From contig CAZXMB010000025.1 of the NCBI GenBank assembly GCA_964641715.1, positions 1 to 22,572 of the forward strand: a DNA stretch of 22,572 nucleotides, in the 5' to 3' direction. The first letter of the stretch is position 1. Each line of letters begins with the position of its first letter. The notes beneath the pieces are model-generated. The model was given only the letters and a program-made list of their open reading frames with translations. It did not search any database and was not told the origin of the DNA. Of this stretch, positions 9,301-16,999 are shown in pieces. A program made the position numbers and the translations under genes. The DNA is from CAZXMB01 sp964641715. GTDB taxonomy: Bacteria; Desulfobacterota; BSN033; UBA1163.

Positions 9301-9827
9301 CCCTTTCGGGAGGTCCCGATGGAAAGGAAGTGAAGATCTGTGGTCTCGTCAACCATCTGAAGGAAGTTGTGACCAAAAAGGGAGATCGGATGGCCTTTCT
9401 CAATTTAGAGGATATGAAGGGATTTGTGGAGGTCATTCTCTTCCCGGATGTCTTCAAGGCTTCGTCCCACTGTTTGAGAGGAGGGAATCCCATCCTTGTT
9501 CGGGGGACGCTGGACCTTTCCGGAGACCAGACCAAGATCAAAGCGAAAGAGGTCCGGCCCTTTTTGGATGTCCCTTCGGCACTGACCCAAGCCCTTCACC
9601 TGAAGATCCCATTTGCTTCCCTGACGAAATCAGGGCTTGCTGAGTTGAAAGAGGTGATCCTCGCCCATCGTGGATCCTGCCAAGTCTTTCTCCATCTCAT
9701 TAATGGAGGGAGGCCCGAGACGGTCATCGCCCTCTCCGATGACTATCGGGTTATGCCGTCTGCCGGTTTCCAGGATGATGTTAAGACCCTTTTTCCTTCA
9801 CCCTCCCTCTCATTTGAATGGACTTAA
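6366..9827 (+). CDS. dnaE: DNA polymerase III alpha subunit
   Basis: The replicative DNA polymerase (C family). The 1153 residues match the usual DnaE length. The N-terminal PHP domain keeps its metal-ligand motifs (HLHLHS at 8-13, TDHG at 42-45, GCE ending at Glu69, His91, and the later NDCHYL). The polymerase palm has GPGRGSVAGS and the catalytic aspartates Asp410 and Asp412 (MPDVDVDFC) plus Asp564 (KFDFLGLKT). Fingers, tandem helix-hairpin-helix and an OB fold (about 1000-1070, VKICGLVNHLKEVVTKKGDR) follow. The start is GTG at 6366, ten bases after the guaA stop, with GGAAGAAG overlapping the gap. It is cotranscribed with guaA and accA. No separate proofreading subunit is seen here. The intact PHP site leaves open intrinsic exonuclease activity, which is an inference. 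Confidence 0.98.
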   Translation: MEHSNFIHLHLHSQYSLLDGAIRFEEACDLAKQYRMDALALTDHGNLFGAIEFYQLAIKNGIKPILGCEIYVAPGSRFEKKGREGKEGASHLTLLVKNRTGYFNLIKLVSLAHLEGFYYKPRVDKELLSRYHEGLIALSGCLKGEVALYAGRGEMKKALQAAEEYKTIFDHGRFFIEIQKTGIENQPQVNEHLLEIGDHLSLPLVATNDCHYLRREESKAHEVLLCIQTGKTLQDGDRMRFQTEEFYFKSPQEMAELFKDVPEAISQTKEIADQCNLELKFEEKHIPKVFLPSGESPESYLEKLAREGLEKRLSSSSKKKEGPEHFTLYRSRLEEELRIIRSMGFSGYFLIVADFIRYAKEQGIPVGPGRGSVAGSLVAYALRITDLDPIEYDLIFERFLNPGRKSSMPDVDVDFCMDRRSEVIQYVMDKYGKENVAQIITFGKMQARAVIRDVGRVMGIPYAEVDRIAKLIPAVPLNITLEQALEKEPQLKEMISRDPRVASLFKVARSLEGLVRHASTHAAGVVISNKPLMEYLPLYRGQEDEVITQYAMKEVEAIGLVKFDFLGLKTLTMIHDAIQLIEKNRGVKIDLSEIPLDDPEVYAYLGTGSSLGLFQLESEGMKNLLTRLKPESFKEIIALVALYRPGPLDSGMVEEFIKRRHGTGPTHYEHPLLEGILRDTYGVIVYQEQVMRIASALAHFSLEDADNLRRAMAKKDVMEMERQKMKFIEGAKKSRVPLRKAEKIFEQMETFGRYGFNKSHSAAYALIAYQTAYLKSHFPIEFMAALLTSEVQNADKIMKYIAECREMGISILSPDINESHRNFAVVGNQIRFGLAAVKNVGDAAIEAILREREGGGKFQSLYDFCKRVDLRKVNRRVIESLIKCGAFDFSKVYRSQMLTTLEELLERAQGVQRKKEALQMSMWGSERGELEENYPDIEEFPESQLILFEKETIGFYISRHPLSTYQEEIRKITDEDTSTLSGGPDGKEVKICGLVNHLKEVVTKKGDRMAFLNLEDMKGFVEVILFPDVFKASSHCLRGGNPILVRGTLDLSGDQTKIKAKEVRPFLDVPSALTQALHLKIPFASLTKSGLAELKEVILAHRGSCQVFLHLINGGRPETVIALSDDYRVMPSAGFQDDVKTLFPSPSLSFEWT

Positions 9828-9830
9828 GAG

Positions 9831-10802
9831 ATGGTTAAACACTATTTGGATTTCGAAAAACCCGTCGTGGAGCTGGAGAGAGAGATCGAACACCTCAAGA
9901 GGTTCTCGAAGGGGAAGAATCTTCCTTTTGACGAGCAGATCAAACATCTGGAGGAAAAACTCAATCGTCTTCAAAGGGAGATCTTTTCCAATCTGACGGG
10001 GTGGCAGATTACTCAACTGGCCAGGCATATCGATCGACCGAAGGCCTCGCATTATATTCAGGAGGCCTTTGAAAACTTCATTGAACTTCATGGGGACCGG
10101 GCCTATGGGGATGACCCGGCCATTATCGGCGGGATATCAAAGTTTAACGGAAGATCGGTCGTGATCATCGCTCATCAGAAAGGGGCGGACGTCAAGGAGA
10201 TGGCGTATCGGAATTTCGGGATGCCCCATCCCGAAGGATATCGGAAGGCCTTGAGGCTGATGACCATGGCCGAGGTCTTTAAAAAACCCATCATCACAAT
10301 GATCGATACCCCCGGAGCCTTTCCGGGGGTGGATGCGGAAGAGAGGGGGCAGGCAGAGGCCATTGCCAAAAACCTGAAGATGATGGCCAGCCTCAAAGTG
10401 CCGATCATCACTCTGGTGATCGGTGAGGGGGGGAGCGGAGGTGCATTGGCCATCGGCATGGGAGATCGGATTTTAATGCTGGAATATTCGATCTATTCAG
10501 TCATCTCCCCTGAAGGGTGTGCGGCCATCCTTTGGAAGGATGGGGATAAGGGAAAGACTTTGGCCGCAGAATCACTGAAATTAACCGCTCGAGACCTCCT
10601 CCAATTAGGGGTCATCGATGAGGTCATTGAGGAGCCATTGGGAGGGGCCCATCGTGACCCTAAGGGGATGGCCCAGCAGTTGAAGCATGCGATCGACCGC
10701 CATTTAAGGGAGCTGGAAGAGATCGAAATGGAGGCCTTGTTGAAGAACCGGTATGAAAAGTTTAGAAGGATAGGAACCTTCATTGAAGAAGGCGGAGTGT
10801 AG
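9831..10802 (+). CDS. accA: Acetyl-CoA carboxylase carboxyltransferase, alpha subunit
   Basis: With AccD, it transfers the carboxyl group from biotin carrier protein to acetyl-CoA, giving malonyl-CoA, the first step of fatty-acid synthesis. The 323-residue length is standard. An N-terminal helical, coiled-coil-like stretch (about 1-75) leads to the crotonase fold with ELHGDRAYGDDPAIIGG, the glycine-rich IGEGGSGGALAIG oxyanion region and SPEGCAAILWKD. The zinc finger belongs to AccD and is absent, as expected. The ATG lies three bases after the dnaE stop and the ribosome site is weak, so translation is probably coupled to dnaE. The dnaE-accA pairing is a familiar arrangement in Proteobacteria. 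Confidence 0.98.
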   Translation: MVKHYLDFEKPVVELEREIEHLKRFSKGKNLPFDEQIKHLEEKLNRLQREIFSNLTGWQITQLARHIDRPKASHYIQEAFENFIELHGDRAYGDDPAIIGGISKFNGRSVVIIAHQKGADVKEMAYRNFGMPHPEGYRKALRLMTMAEVFKKPIITMIDTPGAFPGVDAEERGQAEAIAKNLKMMASLKVPIITLVIGEGGSGGALAIGMGDRILMLEYSIYSVISPEGCAAILWKDGDKGKTLAAESLKLTARDLLQLGVIDEVIEEPLGGAHRDPKGMAQQLKHAIDRHLRELEEIEMEALLKNRYEKFRRIGTFIEEGGV

Positions 10803-10824
10803 AGAGTGTGCCTTCGAGGTCAGG

Positions 10825-12582
10825 ATGGTCAGAAAAATTGAGATCTTACCCGAATCGGTCTCCCAGATGATTGCAGCCGGTGAAGTGGTGGAAAGACCTG
10901 CCTCTGTCGTCAAAGAGTTGATGGAGAATGCCATTGATGCAGAGGCACGGGAGATCATCGTCGAATTAAAGGCTGGGGGGCTCCAACTCATCCGGGTGGC
11001 CGATGATGGGGAAGGAATGGGGCCCGAAGATGTCCCGCTGGCCCTTCGAAGGTTTGCCACCAGCAAGATCCGAAAGCCGGAAGACCTTTATGCCATTGAT
11101 ACCTTGGGCTTCCGGGGAGAAGCTCTACCAAGTATTGCCTCTGTCTCCCGGATGGTCATTAAGACACGGGTCTCCCACTCCATCAGCGGAACGAAGGTGG
11201 TCTGTGAGGGGGGGGAGATCAGGGACATTTCTGAGATTGGCTGTCCGGTGGGGACGGAGGTAGAGGTAAAAAATCTCTTTTACAATATCCCTGTGAAGAG
11301 AAAGTTTTTAAAATCCATCCGGTCAGAGTACCGTTATGCCCTCCACCACTTTCTCCGGGTGAGCCTTTCCCATACCTCCATCTCTTTTAAGTTGATTCAT
11401 GACGGCCGGATGGTCCAGGAGCTTTTAAGCGCAGAAGCCCCTCTGATTCGGATGGAGGCCATTTTGGGAAGGGAGACAGCCCATCATCTTCAGGAGATCA
11501 AGACAGAGGAAGAGGGGATCCGTCTATCCGGGTTCATCAGCCTTCCCCCATTTATTAAAGGAAGCGCTGAAGGGATCTATATCCATATCAACCGGAGATA
11601 TGTGAGGGATCGAATCATCTATAAGGCTGTCCTGGAGGCCTATCGCCACCACCTTCCCAACGGGAAATTTCCCGTGACTGTTCTCTTTATCACCCTTCAT
11701 CCTTCTTCGGTGGACGTGAATGTCCATCCGACAAAGGCAGAGGTAAAATTTAAGGATCCTGAAAGGATCTATCAACTGGTCTTTGCTGCAATCACGAATA
11801 CCATTGAAAAGGGGTTCCCTCAACGCTTGGAGTCGATTTCCAGCAAGAGCGGAGAAGGGATCCAGGAGGGCGGGAAACAGGAGCCTGCTTTTTTATTTGA
11901 TCGACCCTGGAATCCCGGGAGAGAAGCTCGAGGAGAAGCAGAAATCGAGGCGTTTGCTGTCAGGGAGAAAGAACCCCGGTGGGAAGAAGATAAAAGGGTT
12001 CCCTTCCGTATCGTCGGGCAGATCTGGGGGACCTACATCCTATGCGAAACCGGAGGAAATCTCATTTTTATTGACCAGCATGCCGCTCATGAGAGGATTC
12101 TCTTTGAAAAATTTAAGAGAGAATATGAAAATCGGTCGTTACGATCAAACCCGTTACTTATGCCGATCCTGATGGAATGCTCTGCTGAAGAATTCCTGGT
12201 CCTTGAAACAGCAGGGGAAGCCTTTAAGGCCATCGGCTTTGAACTCGAGCCTGCGGGAGAAAAACTCTATGCCATCCGGGCCATCCCGTCACTCATCGAT
12301 CCAAAGGATTCAGAGGAATGGATTCGGGAAATATTGAGGGAGCTCTCTTTTTTAAAGAAGGGAGGGGAAGGGAGGACCCTGATCCAGTCCCTGCTCATCT
12401 CCTTATCCTGCCATTCTGCGGTTAGAGGGAAGGATGTGTTGAGGAGGGAGGAGATCGAAGAACTGGTAAAGAGCCTTTATCCCTTCCATACCTCTGTGAC
12501 CTGTCCCCATGGGCGGCCCATCTTATTTCTTTTGCCCCAGGGCGAATTGAACAGACAGTTTAAAAGGAGACGGGAGGGGTAA
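10825..12582 (+). CDS. mutL: DNA mismatch repair protein MutL (endonuclease type)
   Basis: Links MutS mismatch recognition to strand incision. The N-terminal GHKL ATPase has Glu31 and Asn35 (KELMENAIDAEA), DDGEGM (60-65), FATSKI and GFRGEAL (95-101). The C-terminal dimerisation domain keeps the metal-dependent nicking motif DQHAAHERILFE (Asp417, Glu423, Glu428), with CHSAVRG and CPHGRP near the end. This MutL therefore probably cuts DNA itself, as in organisms without MutH. The frame is open from a TTG at 10783 inside accA, but the ATG at 10825 has GAGG five bases upstream and gives the normal start RKIEILPESVSQMIAAGEVV. It is 585 residues. Its stop abuts the stop of the convergent pilR with no base between. 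Confidence 0.97.
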   Translation: MVRKIEILPESVSQMIAAGEVVERPASVVKELMENAIDAEAREIIVELKAGGLQLIRVADDGEGMGPEDVPLALRRFATSKIRKPEDLYAIDTLGFRGEALPSIASVSRMVIKTRVSHSISGTKVVCEGGEIRDISEIGCPVGTEVEVKNLFYNIPVKRKFLKSIRSEYRYALHHFLRVSLSHTSISFKLIHDGRMVQELLSAEAPLIRMEAILGRETAHHLQEIKTEEEGIRLSGFISLPPFIKGSAEGIYIHINRRYVRDRIIYKAVLEAYRHHLPNGKFPVTVLFITLHPSSVDVNVHPTKAEVKFKDPERIYQLVFAAITNTIEKGFPQRLESISSKSGEGIQEGGKQEPAFLFDRPWNPGREARGEAEIEAFAVREKEPRWEEDKRVPFRIVGQIWGTYILCETGGNLIFIDQHAAHERILFEKFKREYENRSLRSNPLLMPILMECSAEEFLVLETAGEAFKAIGFELEPAGEKLYAIRAIPSLIDPKDSEEWIREILRELSFLKKGGEGRTLIQSLLISLSCHSAVRGKDVLRREEIEELVKSLYPFHTSVTCPHGRPILFLLPQGELNRQFKRRREG

Positions 12583-13986
12583 TTATTCTTCCTCCTCCTC
12601 CAATCCATTGCTATTGAGTCCGTATTTCTCCAGACGGTAGCGCATGGAACGAAAATTGATCCGGAGGAGTTCAGCCGCCTTCTTCTTAATTCCTTTGGTC
12701 CTGTCCATGGCCTTGAGCAGGAGTGTTTTTTCTAAATCCGACACCACTTTTTCAAGATCGATTCCCTCGTTCGGGAAATCAATATCAAAGCCTGCCTTTT
12801 TGATCGGGAGTTGTTCTTCAAGGTAGGAAGTGAGATTTTGCCAGGTCAATTCCGAGGTGGCCTCCAGGGCCACTGCCCTTTCGATAATATTCTGGAGTTC
12901 CCTTACATTTCCGGGAAAATCGTAATTCATCAGGATGCGCAGCGCTTCAGGTGAGATCTTTGTAATATGTTTATCCAAATCGTCTGAATATTTTTTTAAA
13001 AAATGATTGCCCAGAAGAGGAATATCCTCCCTTCTCTCCCTGAGAGGGGGCATTTTGATCTGGATGACATTGAGACGGTAGAAGAGGTCTTCCCTGAACC
13101 TTTTCTCTCTCACGGCTTCTTCCAAATCTTTATTCGTGGCGGAGATGATCCGGACATCAACCCGAATATCTTCTGTCCCTCCCACCCTTTTGAATTCCTT
13201 ATCCTGTAACACCCGGAGCAACTTGACCTGCATCGGCAGCGGGAGTTCACTGATCTCATCGAGAAAGATCGCCCCTTCATCGGCGACTTCAAAAAGCCCT
13301 TTCTTGGTTGAAATGGCATCGGTGAAAGCCCCTTTCATGTGACCGAACAATTCGCTTTCAATAAGGGATTCGGGGATAGCCCCACAATTTAGAGTGACGA
13401 AGGGTTTTTCTTTTCTGGAACTATTATAATGAATGGCCTTGGCCACCAATTCCTTTCCGGTTCCGCTTTCCCCGGTGATCAGGATATTGGTTTTGGTTGG
13501 GGAAACCTTCTCCAGCAAGTCATAAAGCTCTAACATCTTAGGGCTTTGTCCGATGATATTTTCAAAATGGTATCGGTCTCTGACCACCTTTTTCAGAATG
13601 AGGTTCTCTTTCTGGAGGTTCTTCTTTTCAAGTGCATTTTTTATGATGAGCTTGATCTCATCCACCTTAAAGGGTTTCGTGATGTAATCGTAAGCCCCCT
13701 CTTTCATTGCTTTGATCGCCGTATCCGCGGAGGCATAAGCGGTGATGACGATCACCACCGTTTCGGGAGAAAGGGCTTTCATTTTTTTCAGTGCAGAAAG
13801 CCCATCCACTTTAGGCATCCGCAAATCCAAAAGGGCGAGATCAAAGATATCCTTTTCAGCCCATTTCAACACCTCTTCCCCATTGGAGGCCAGGGTCACT
13901 TTATACCCCTCTTTTCGAAGCATGATCTCTAAGAATTCCCTCATGCTTTTTTCGTCGTCAGCAACTAAAATTTTATCTTTCTGCAT
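12583..13986 (-). CDS. pilR: Type IV pilus sigma-54 response regulator PilR (NtrC family)
   Basis: When phosphorylated by its kinase it is expected to bind upstream DNA and drive sigma-54 RNA polymerase using ATP. The receiver domain (1-120) has phospho-acceptor Asp54 and Lys104. The AAA+ domain has Walker A GESGTGKE (172-179), the sigma-54 contact loop GAFTDA (219-224; the usual form is GAFTGA), Walker B AIFLDE (239-244) and FPGNVREL. A Fis-type helix-turn-helix (about 425-455, KKKAAELLRINFRSMRYRL) ends the 467-residue protein. AGGAA precedes the ATG. The name follows from pilS, pilC, pilT and pilB upstream on the same strand. Without that context it would be called simply an NtrC-family regulator. 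No terminator is visible between it and convergent mutL. Confidence 0.92.
   Translation of the reverse strand: MQKDKILVADDEKSMREFLEIMLRKEGYKVTLASNGEEVLKWAEKDIFDLALLDLRMPKVDGLSALKKMKALSPETVVIVITAYASADTAIKAMKEGAYDYITKPFKVDEIKLIIKNALEKKNLQKENLILKKVVRDRYHFENIIGQSPKMLELYDLLEKVSPTKTNILITGESGTGKELVAKAIHYNSSRKEKPFVTLNCGAIPESLIESELFGHMKGAFTDAISTKKGLFEVADEGAIFLDEISELPLPMQVKLLRVLQDKEFKRVGGTEDIRVDVRIISATNKDLEEAVREKRFREDLFYRLNVIQIKMPPLRERREDIPLLGNHFLKKYSDDLDKHITKISPEALRILMNYDFPGNVRELQNIIERAVALEATSELTWQNLTSYLEEQLPIKKAGFDIDFPNEGIDLEKVVSDLEKTLLLKAMDRTKGIKKKAAELLRINFRSMRYRLEKYGLNSNGLEEEEE
13315..13332 (-). other. Variant sigma-54 contact loop GAFTDA in PilR
   Basis: The bases read on the minus strand give Gly-Ala-Phe-Thr-Asp-Ala at residues 219-224. 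Most sigma-54 activators have Gly at the fifth place. The surrounding sequence ELFGHMKGAFTDAISTKKGLF is otherwise typical and in frame. Confidence 0.9.
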
Positions 13987-14022
13987 TTCAAATTCCTATG
14001 TTCCTCTTTTTCGCTGAAGAGG

Positions 14023-15735
14023 TCACGCCGCAGGTAAGAAGACGCTGAAGGTGGACCCCCGGCCCACCTCGCTCTCCACCTTAATGGCCCCCTGATGGTT
14101 TTCGATGATCTTATGGACAATGGAGAGCCCCAACCCCGTTCCGCTTTCCTTGGTCGTATAAAAGGGTTCAAAAATCTTTTCTTTTTCTTCAGAAGCGATT
14201 CCATTTCCGGAATCACTAATGGCAATCCTCACCCACTCTTTTGATCTTCGATAGAAGAGGAAGGGGAGGGTCATCCGCCAGAGGGCCTCGTTCCCCTTTT
14301 CCAGTTGGATATGTATCTCTCCTCCGTCGGAAATGGCCTGAGAGGCATTGATCAGAAGGTTCCAGAAAACCTGTTTGATCTGGTCTCGGTCGACCATGGC
14401 CAGGATAGTCTCGCCTGGACAGGGCCGGGAGAGACGGATCCCTTCATGGAAGGAAGGGGAGTGAGTGAAGAGTTCAATGGTTTCATCCAGTAACGTTGAG
14501 ATTTCCACAGGGAAAGGATGAATTTGGGGGGGTTGGGCAAAAAGCAGAAAATCCGTAATCAATGCGTTGAGCCTCTCCGATTCACGCAGGGTGATCTCCA
14601 TGAGGTGTTCCTGATGTTCATCGAGAGAGAGTTCTGATTTCAGCATCTGAATCGATCCGCTCAATGAAGCCAGAGGATTTCGGATCTCATGGGCCATCCC
14701 TGCCGCAAGAGAACCAATGGCGGCCATCTTATCGAACCGTTTCATCTGTTCTTCCATTTCTTTGAATTTGGTGATGTCCTGGAAAATCAGGGTGTGACCG
14801 ATCCGCTCCCCCTGAGGATCGGTCAGAGGAGAGATGGAGAACCCCAGATAGGTCTTTTGACCATTTTCATCGGTCAGGGTTGTTTCGTAACGTTGATAAT
14901 CGGTCGAGGGATCGGAGGTCTTTTTCTCGACCTCACCGATCACTTCGCTGATCTTGGGGAAGAGGTCATAGATTGAGATATTTCGGATGTCGTCGCCCTT
15001 ACGGTTGAAGATCTTTTCTGCGGTCCGATTAAAGAAATTGACCTTCCCGCTAAGATCAACAGTCAGAAGTCCGCTATCCAAACTCTGGATGACATTTCGG
15101 TTAAAGGCTTCCAATTGATTATAATCGACCTGTTTCTGGATGAGCTCGCTCTTTTTCTTCTTCAGTTCTTCGGAGATGGTGCTGCTCAAAAAAGCGACGA
15201 TATAAAACGTGGCCATATAGATGATCAGGGAATAAAAGATCTGACTGGCGTCATAAAAGCCGGCCTCTCCTGAAGGATTGATCAAACGATAGAGCTGAAG
15301 CAGGAGAAGAAGGCCATAGAGAAGGGTGGAGAGGGATGCCGAAAGAAATGCCCCCCGCCTGTAAAAGAGGATACTGCTTCCGATGATGGAGAAGATATAG
15401 GTGATGGGAAAGAAACTCTCCTTTCCCCCTGTAAAATAGACCAGACCGGCAATGAAGACATGGTCGATCAGGATTTGAACCCGGGTGAATTGGCGGAGGT
15501 CCTTCAGTCGATTTAATAAAAAGGCGTAGCCGATCGTCACGAGATAGAAGAGGCTGATGAAGTAGTAAAGTTGATTGGTCATGGAGATGAAGAAGTATTT
15601 CTTTTCTGAGACCTGGAACAGAAAGGTAATGGCGAGAAGGAGGGAGAGGATGATGATACGGCAGAGCATCAGCCCCTTGACATTCCTTAGCTCTTTGGGA
15701 TGGAAATCAGGAAAAACTGTGGAGTTAGGCCTCAT
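14023..15735 (-). CDS. pilS: Type IV pilus sensor histidine kinase PilS
   Basis: Membrane sensor kinase expected to phosphorylate PilR. From the ATG at 15735 it has 570 residues: about six N-terminal membrane helices (25-41, 56-74, 86-103, 108-125, 128-148, 165-185), a short coiled coil, a PAS domain (about 207-325) and the phosphorylated His349 in MAHEIRNPL. The ATPase domain follows with Asn463 (NLLINASQAI), Asp508 (ISDSGNGI) and GTGLGL (532-537). The six-helix and PAS layout is that of PilS. The frame is open to 15825, overlapping pilC by 53 bases, but the first 30 codons look uncoded, so I chose the internal ATG, 37 bases after pilC. A GAAGGG lies 12 bases upstream; an adjacent TTG at 15738 is possible. 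A roughly 25-residue basic/aromatic insert precedes the Asp508 strand. Confidence 0.9.
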   Translation of the reverse strand: MRPNSTVFPDFHPKELRNVKGLMLCRIIILSLLLAITFLFQVSEKKYFFISMTNQLYYFISLFYLVTIGYAFLLNRLKDLRQFTRVQILIDHVFIAGLVYFTGGKESFFPITYIFSIIGSSILFYRRGAFLSASLSTLLYGLLLLLQLYRLINPSGEAGFYDASQIFYSLIIYMATFYIVAFLSSTISEELKKKKSELIQKQVDYNQLEAFNRNVIQSLDSGLLTVDLSGKVNFFNRTAEKIFNRKGDDIRNISIYDLFPKISEVIGEVEKKTSDPSTDYQRYETTLTDENGQKTYLGFSISPLTDPQGERIGHTLIFQDITKFKEMEEQMKRFDKMAAIGSLAAGMAHEIRNPLASLSGSIQMLKSELSLDEHQEHLMEITLRESERLNALITDFLLFAQPPQIHPFPVEISTLLDETIELFTHSPSFHEGIRLSRPCPGETILAMVDRDQIKQVFWNLLINASQAISDGGEIHIQLEKGNEALWRMTLPFLFYRRSKEWVRIAISDSGNGIASEEKEKIFEPFYTTKESGTGLGLSIVHKIIENHQGAIKVESEVGRGSTFSVFLPAA

Positions 15736-15772
15736 CAAACTTACACACCCTTCGGTTCTATCGCGGAGAGGC

Positions 15773-16978
15773 TCAACGAATTGCTGATGCCATTTGAAAG
15801 ATAGGCAAATACATGGAGATGACAACCCCCCCGATGACCACCCCTAAAAAGATCATGAGAAAAGGTTCCAGGAGGGAGGTCAGATTGCTGACCGCCACAT
15901 CAACCTCATCCTCGTAGAAATCTGCAATTTTAGAAAGCATCGAATCCAGGGCACCGGTTGATTCTCCCACCGAGATCATCTGAATGACCATAGGGGGGAA
16001 GATGCCGCTGCGGTTTAAGGGCTCAGCAATCGTCTCCCCTTCCCGGATGCTCGCCCTTGCATTGAGAATCGCTGTCTCGATCGTTCGATTTCCGGCGGTC
16101 TTTGAAACGATGTTCAACCCATCGAGGATAGGGACTCCACTGCTAACCAGGGTTCCCAGGGTTCGGGCGAACCGGGCCACCGAGACTTTTTTAAAAAGCA
16201 TTCCGAAAACGGGCAGTTTTAAAAGGAGACGGTCGATAATCGTCTTTCCTGTATTCGTCCGATAAAATCTTCTGAAGAGGTAGAAGAGGAGGATCAGTGC
16301 CGGGATGATGAGGATGACAAATTTCTTAACGAATTTACTGATCGTCAGGACGATGAGGGTCGGAAGGGGCAGGTTCTGGCCGGCCGATTTGAACATCGTT
16401 TCAAAGACCGGGATCACAAAAATCATCAGTATGATCACCACCGCAATCGCCACGCTCACAATCACACCTGGGTAGACGAGGGCTGATTTTACCTTCTTTT
16501 TTAATGCCTCTGCCTTTTCGATGTAATTGGCAAGGCGGGTGAGGATATTATCAAGGATACCCCCTTCTTCGCCGGCCACAACCAGATTGGTATAGAGATC
16601 ATTAAAAGTCCCGGGATGTTTTTTGAGGGCTCCGGCAAAGGTCGACCCACTCTCCACATCCTCCCGGATATCTCGAATAATATTTTTGAAGACCCTGTTC
16701 TCTTGTTGCGAAGAAAGGATATCCAGGGACTGGACCAGGGGGAGACCGGCATCGATCATGGTCGCCAACTGCCGGGTAAAGATGGCGATTGATCGCTGTT
16801 TGACTTTTTGTTTAAAGGGAAGAGAGATTTTAATCTCCTTCCCCTTCGCCCCAATCTTAGTGGGAATAATTCCCTGTTGGCGGAGATGGATCCTGATGGC
16901 AGTCTCGCTCGGGGCTTCCATTTCCCCTTTCTTTACGGTTCCTTTGGTCGTCTTTCCTTCCCATTTATAGATCGGCAT
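15773..16978 (-). CDS. pilC: Type IV pilus inner-membrane platform protein PilC
   Basis: Polytopic inner-membrane protein that couples the PilB and PilT motors to pilin insertion and removal. The 401 residues are standard for the PilC/GspF family. The N-terminus YKWEGKTTKGTVKKGEM is typical. Two repeated GspF domains (about 67-190 and 270-392) share the pattern RQLATMIDAGLPLVQSL versus RTLGTLVSSGVPILDGL and GEEGGILDNIL versus GESTGALDSML. Three membrane helices lie at about 171-190, 219-236 and 374-394. AGGA precedes the ATG by about seven bases. It is 21 bases after pilT. PilC rather than GspF is preferred because of the pilT neighbour. Confidence 0.95.
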   Translation of the reverse strand: MPIYKWEGKTTKGTVKKGEMEAPSETAIRIHLRQQGIIPTKIGAKGKEIKISLPFKQKVKQRSIAIFTRQLATMIDAGLPLVQSLDILSSQQENRVFKNIIRDIREDVESGSTFAGALKKHPGTFNDLYTNLVVAGEEGGILDNILTRLANYIEKAEALKKKVKSALVYPGVIVSVAIAVVIILMIFVIPVFETMFKSAGQNLPLPTLIVLTISKFVKKFVILIIPALILLFYLFRRFYRTNTGKTIIDRLLLKLPVFGMLFKKVSVARFARTLGTLVSSGVPILDGLNIVSKTAGNRTIETAILNARASIREGETIAEPLNRSGIFPPMVIQMISVGESTGALDSMLSKIADFYEDEVDVAVSNLTSLLEPFLMIFLGVVIGGVVISMYLPIFQMASAIR

Positions 16979-16999
16979 AGTTCATCCTATTTGATGGAT

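Noticed and set aside
15736..15825. Upstream extension of pilS overlapping pilC
   Set aside because: The added 30 residues would overlap pilC by 53 bases and do not look like a kinase N-terminus. The ATG at 15735 is more likely.
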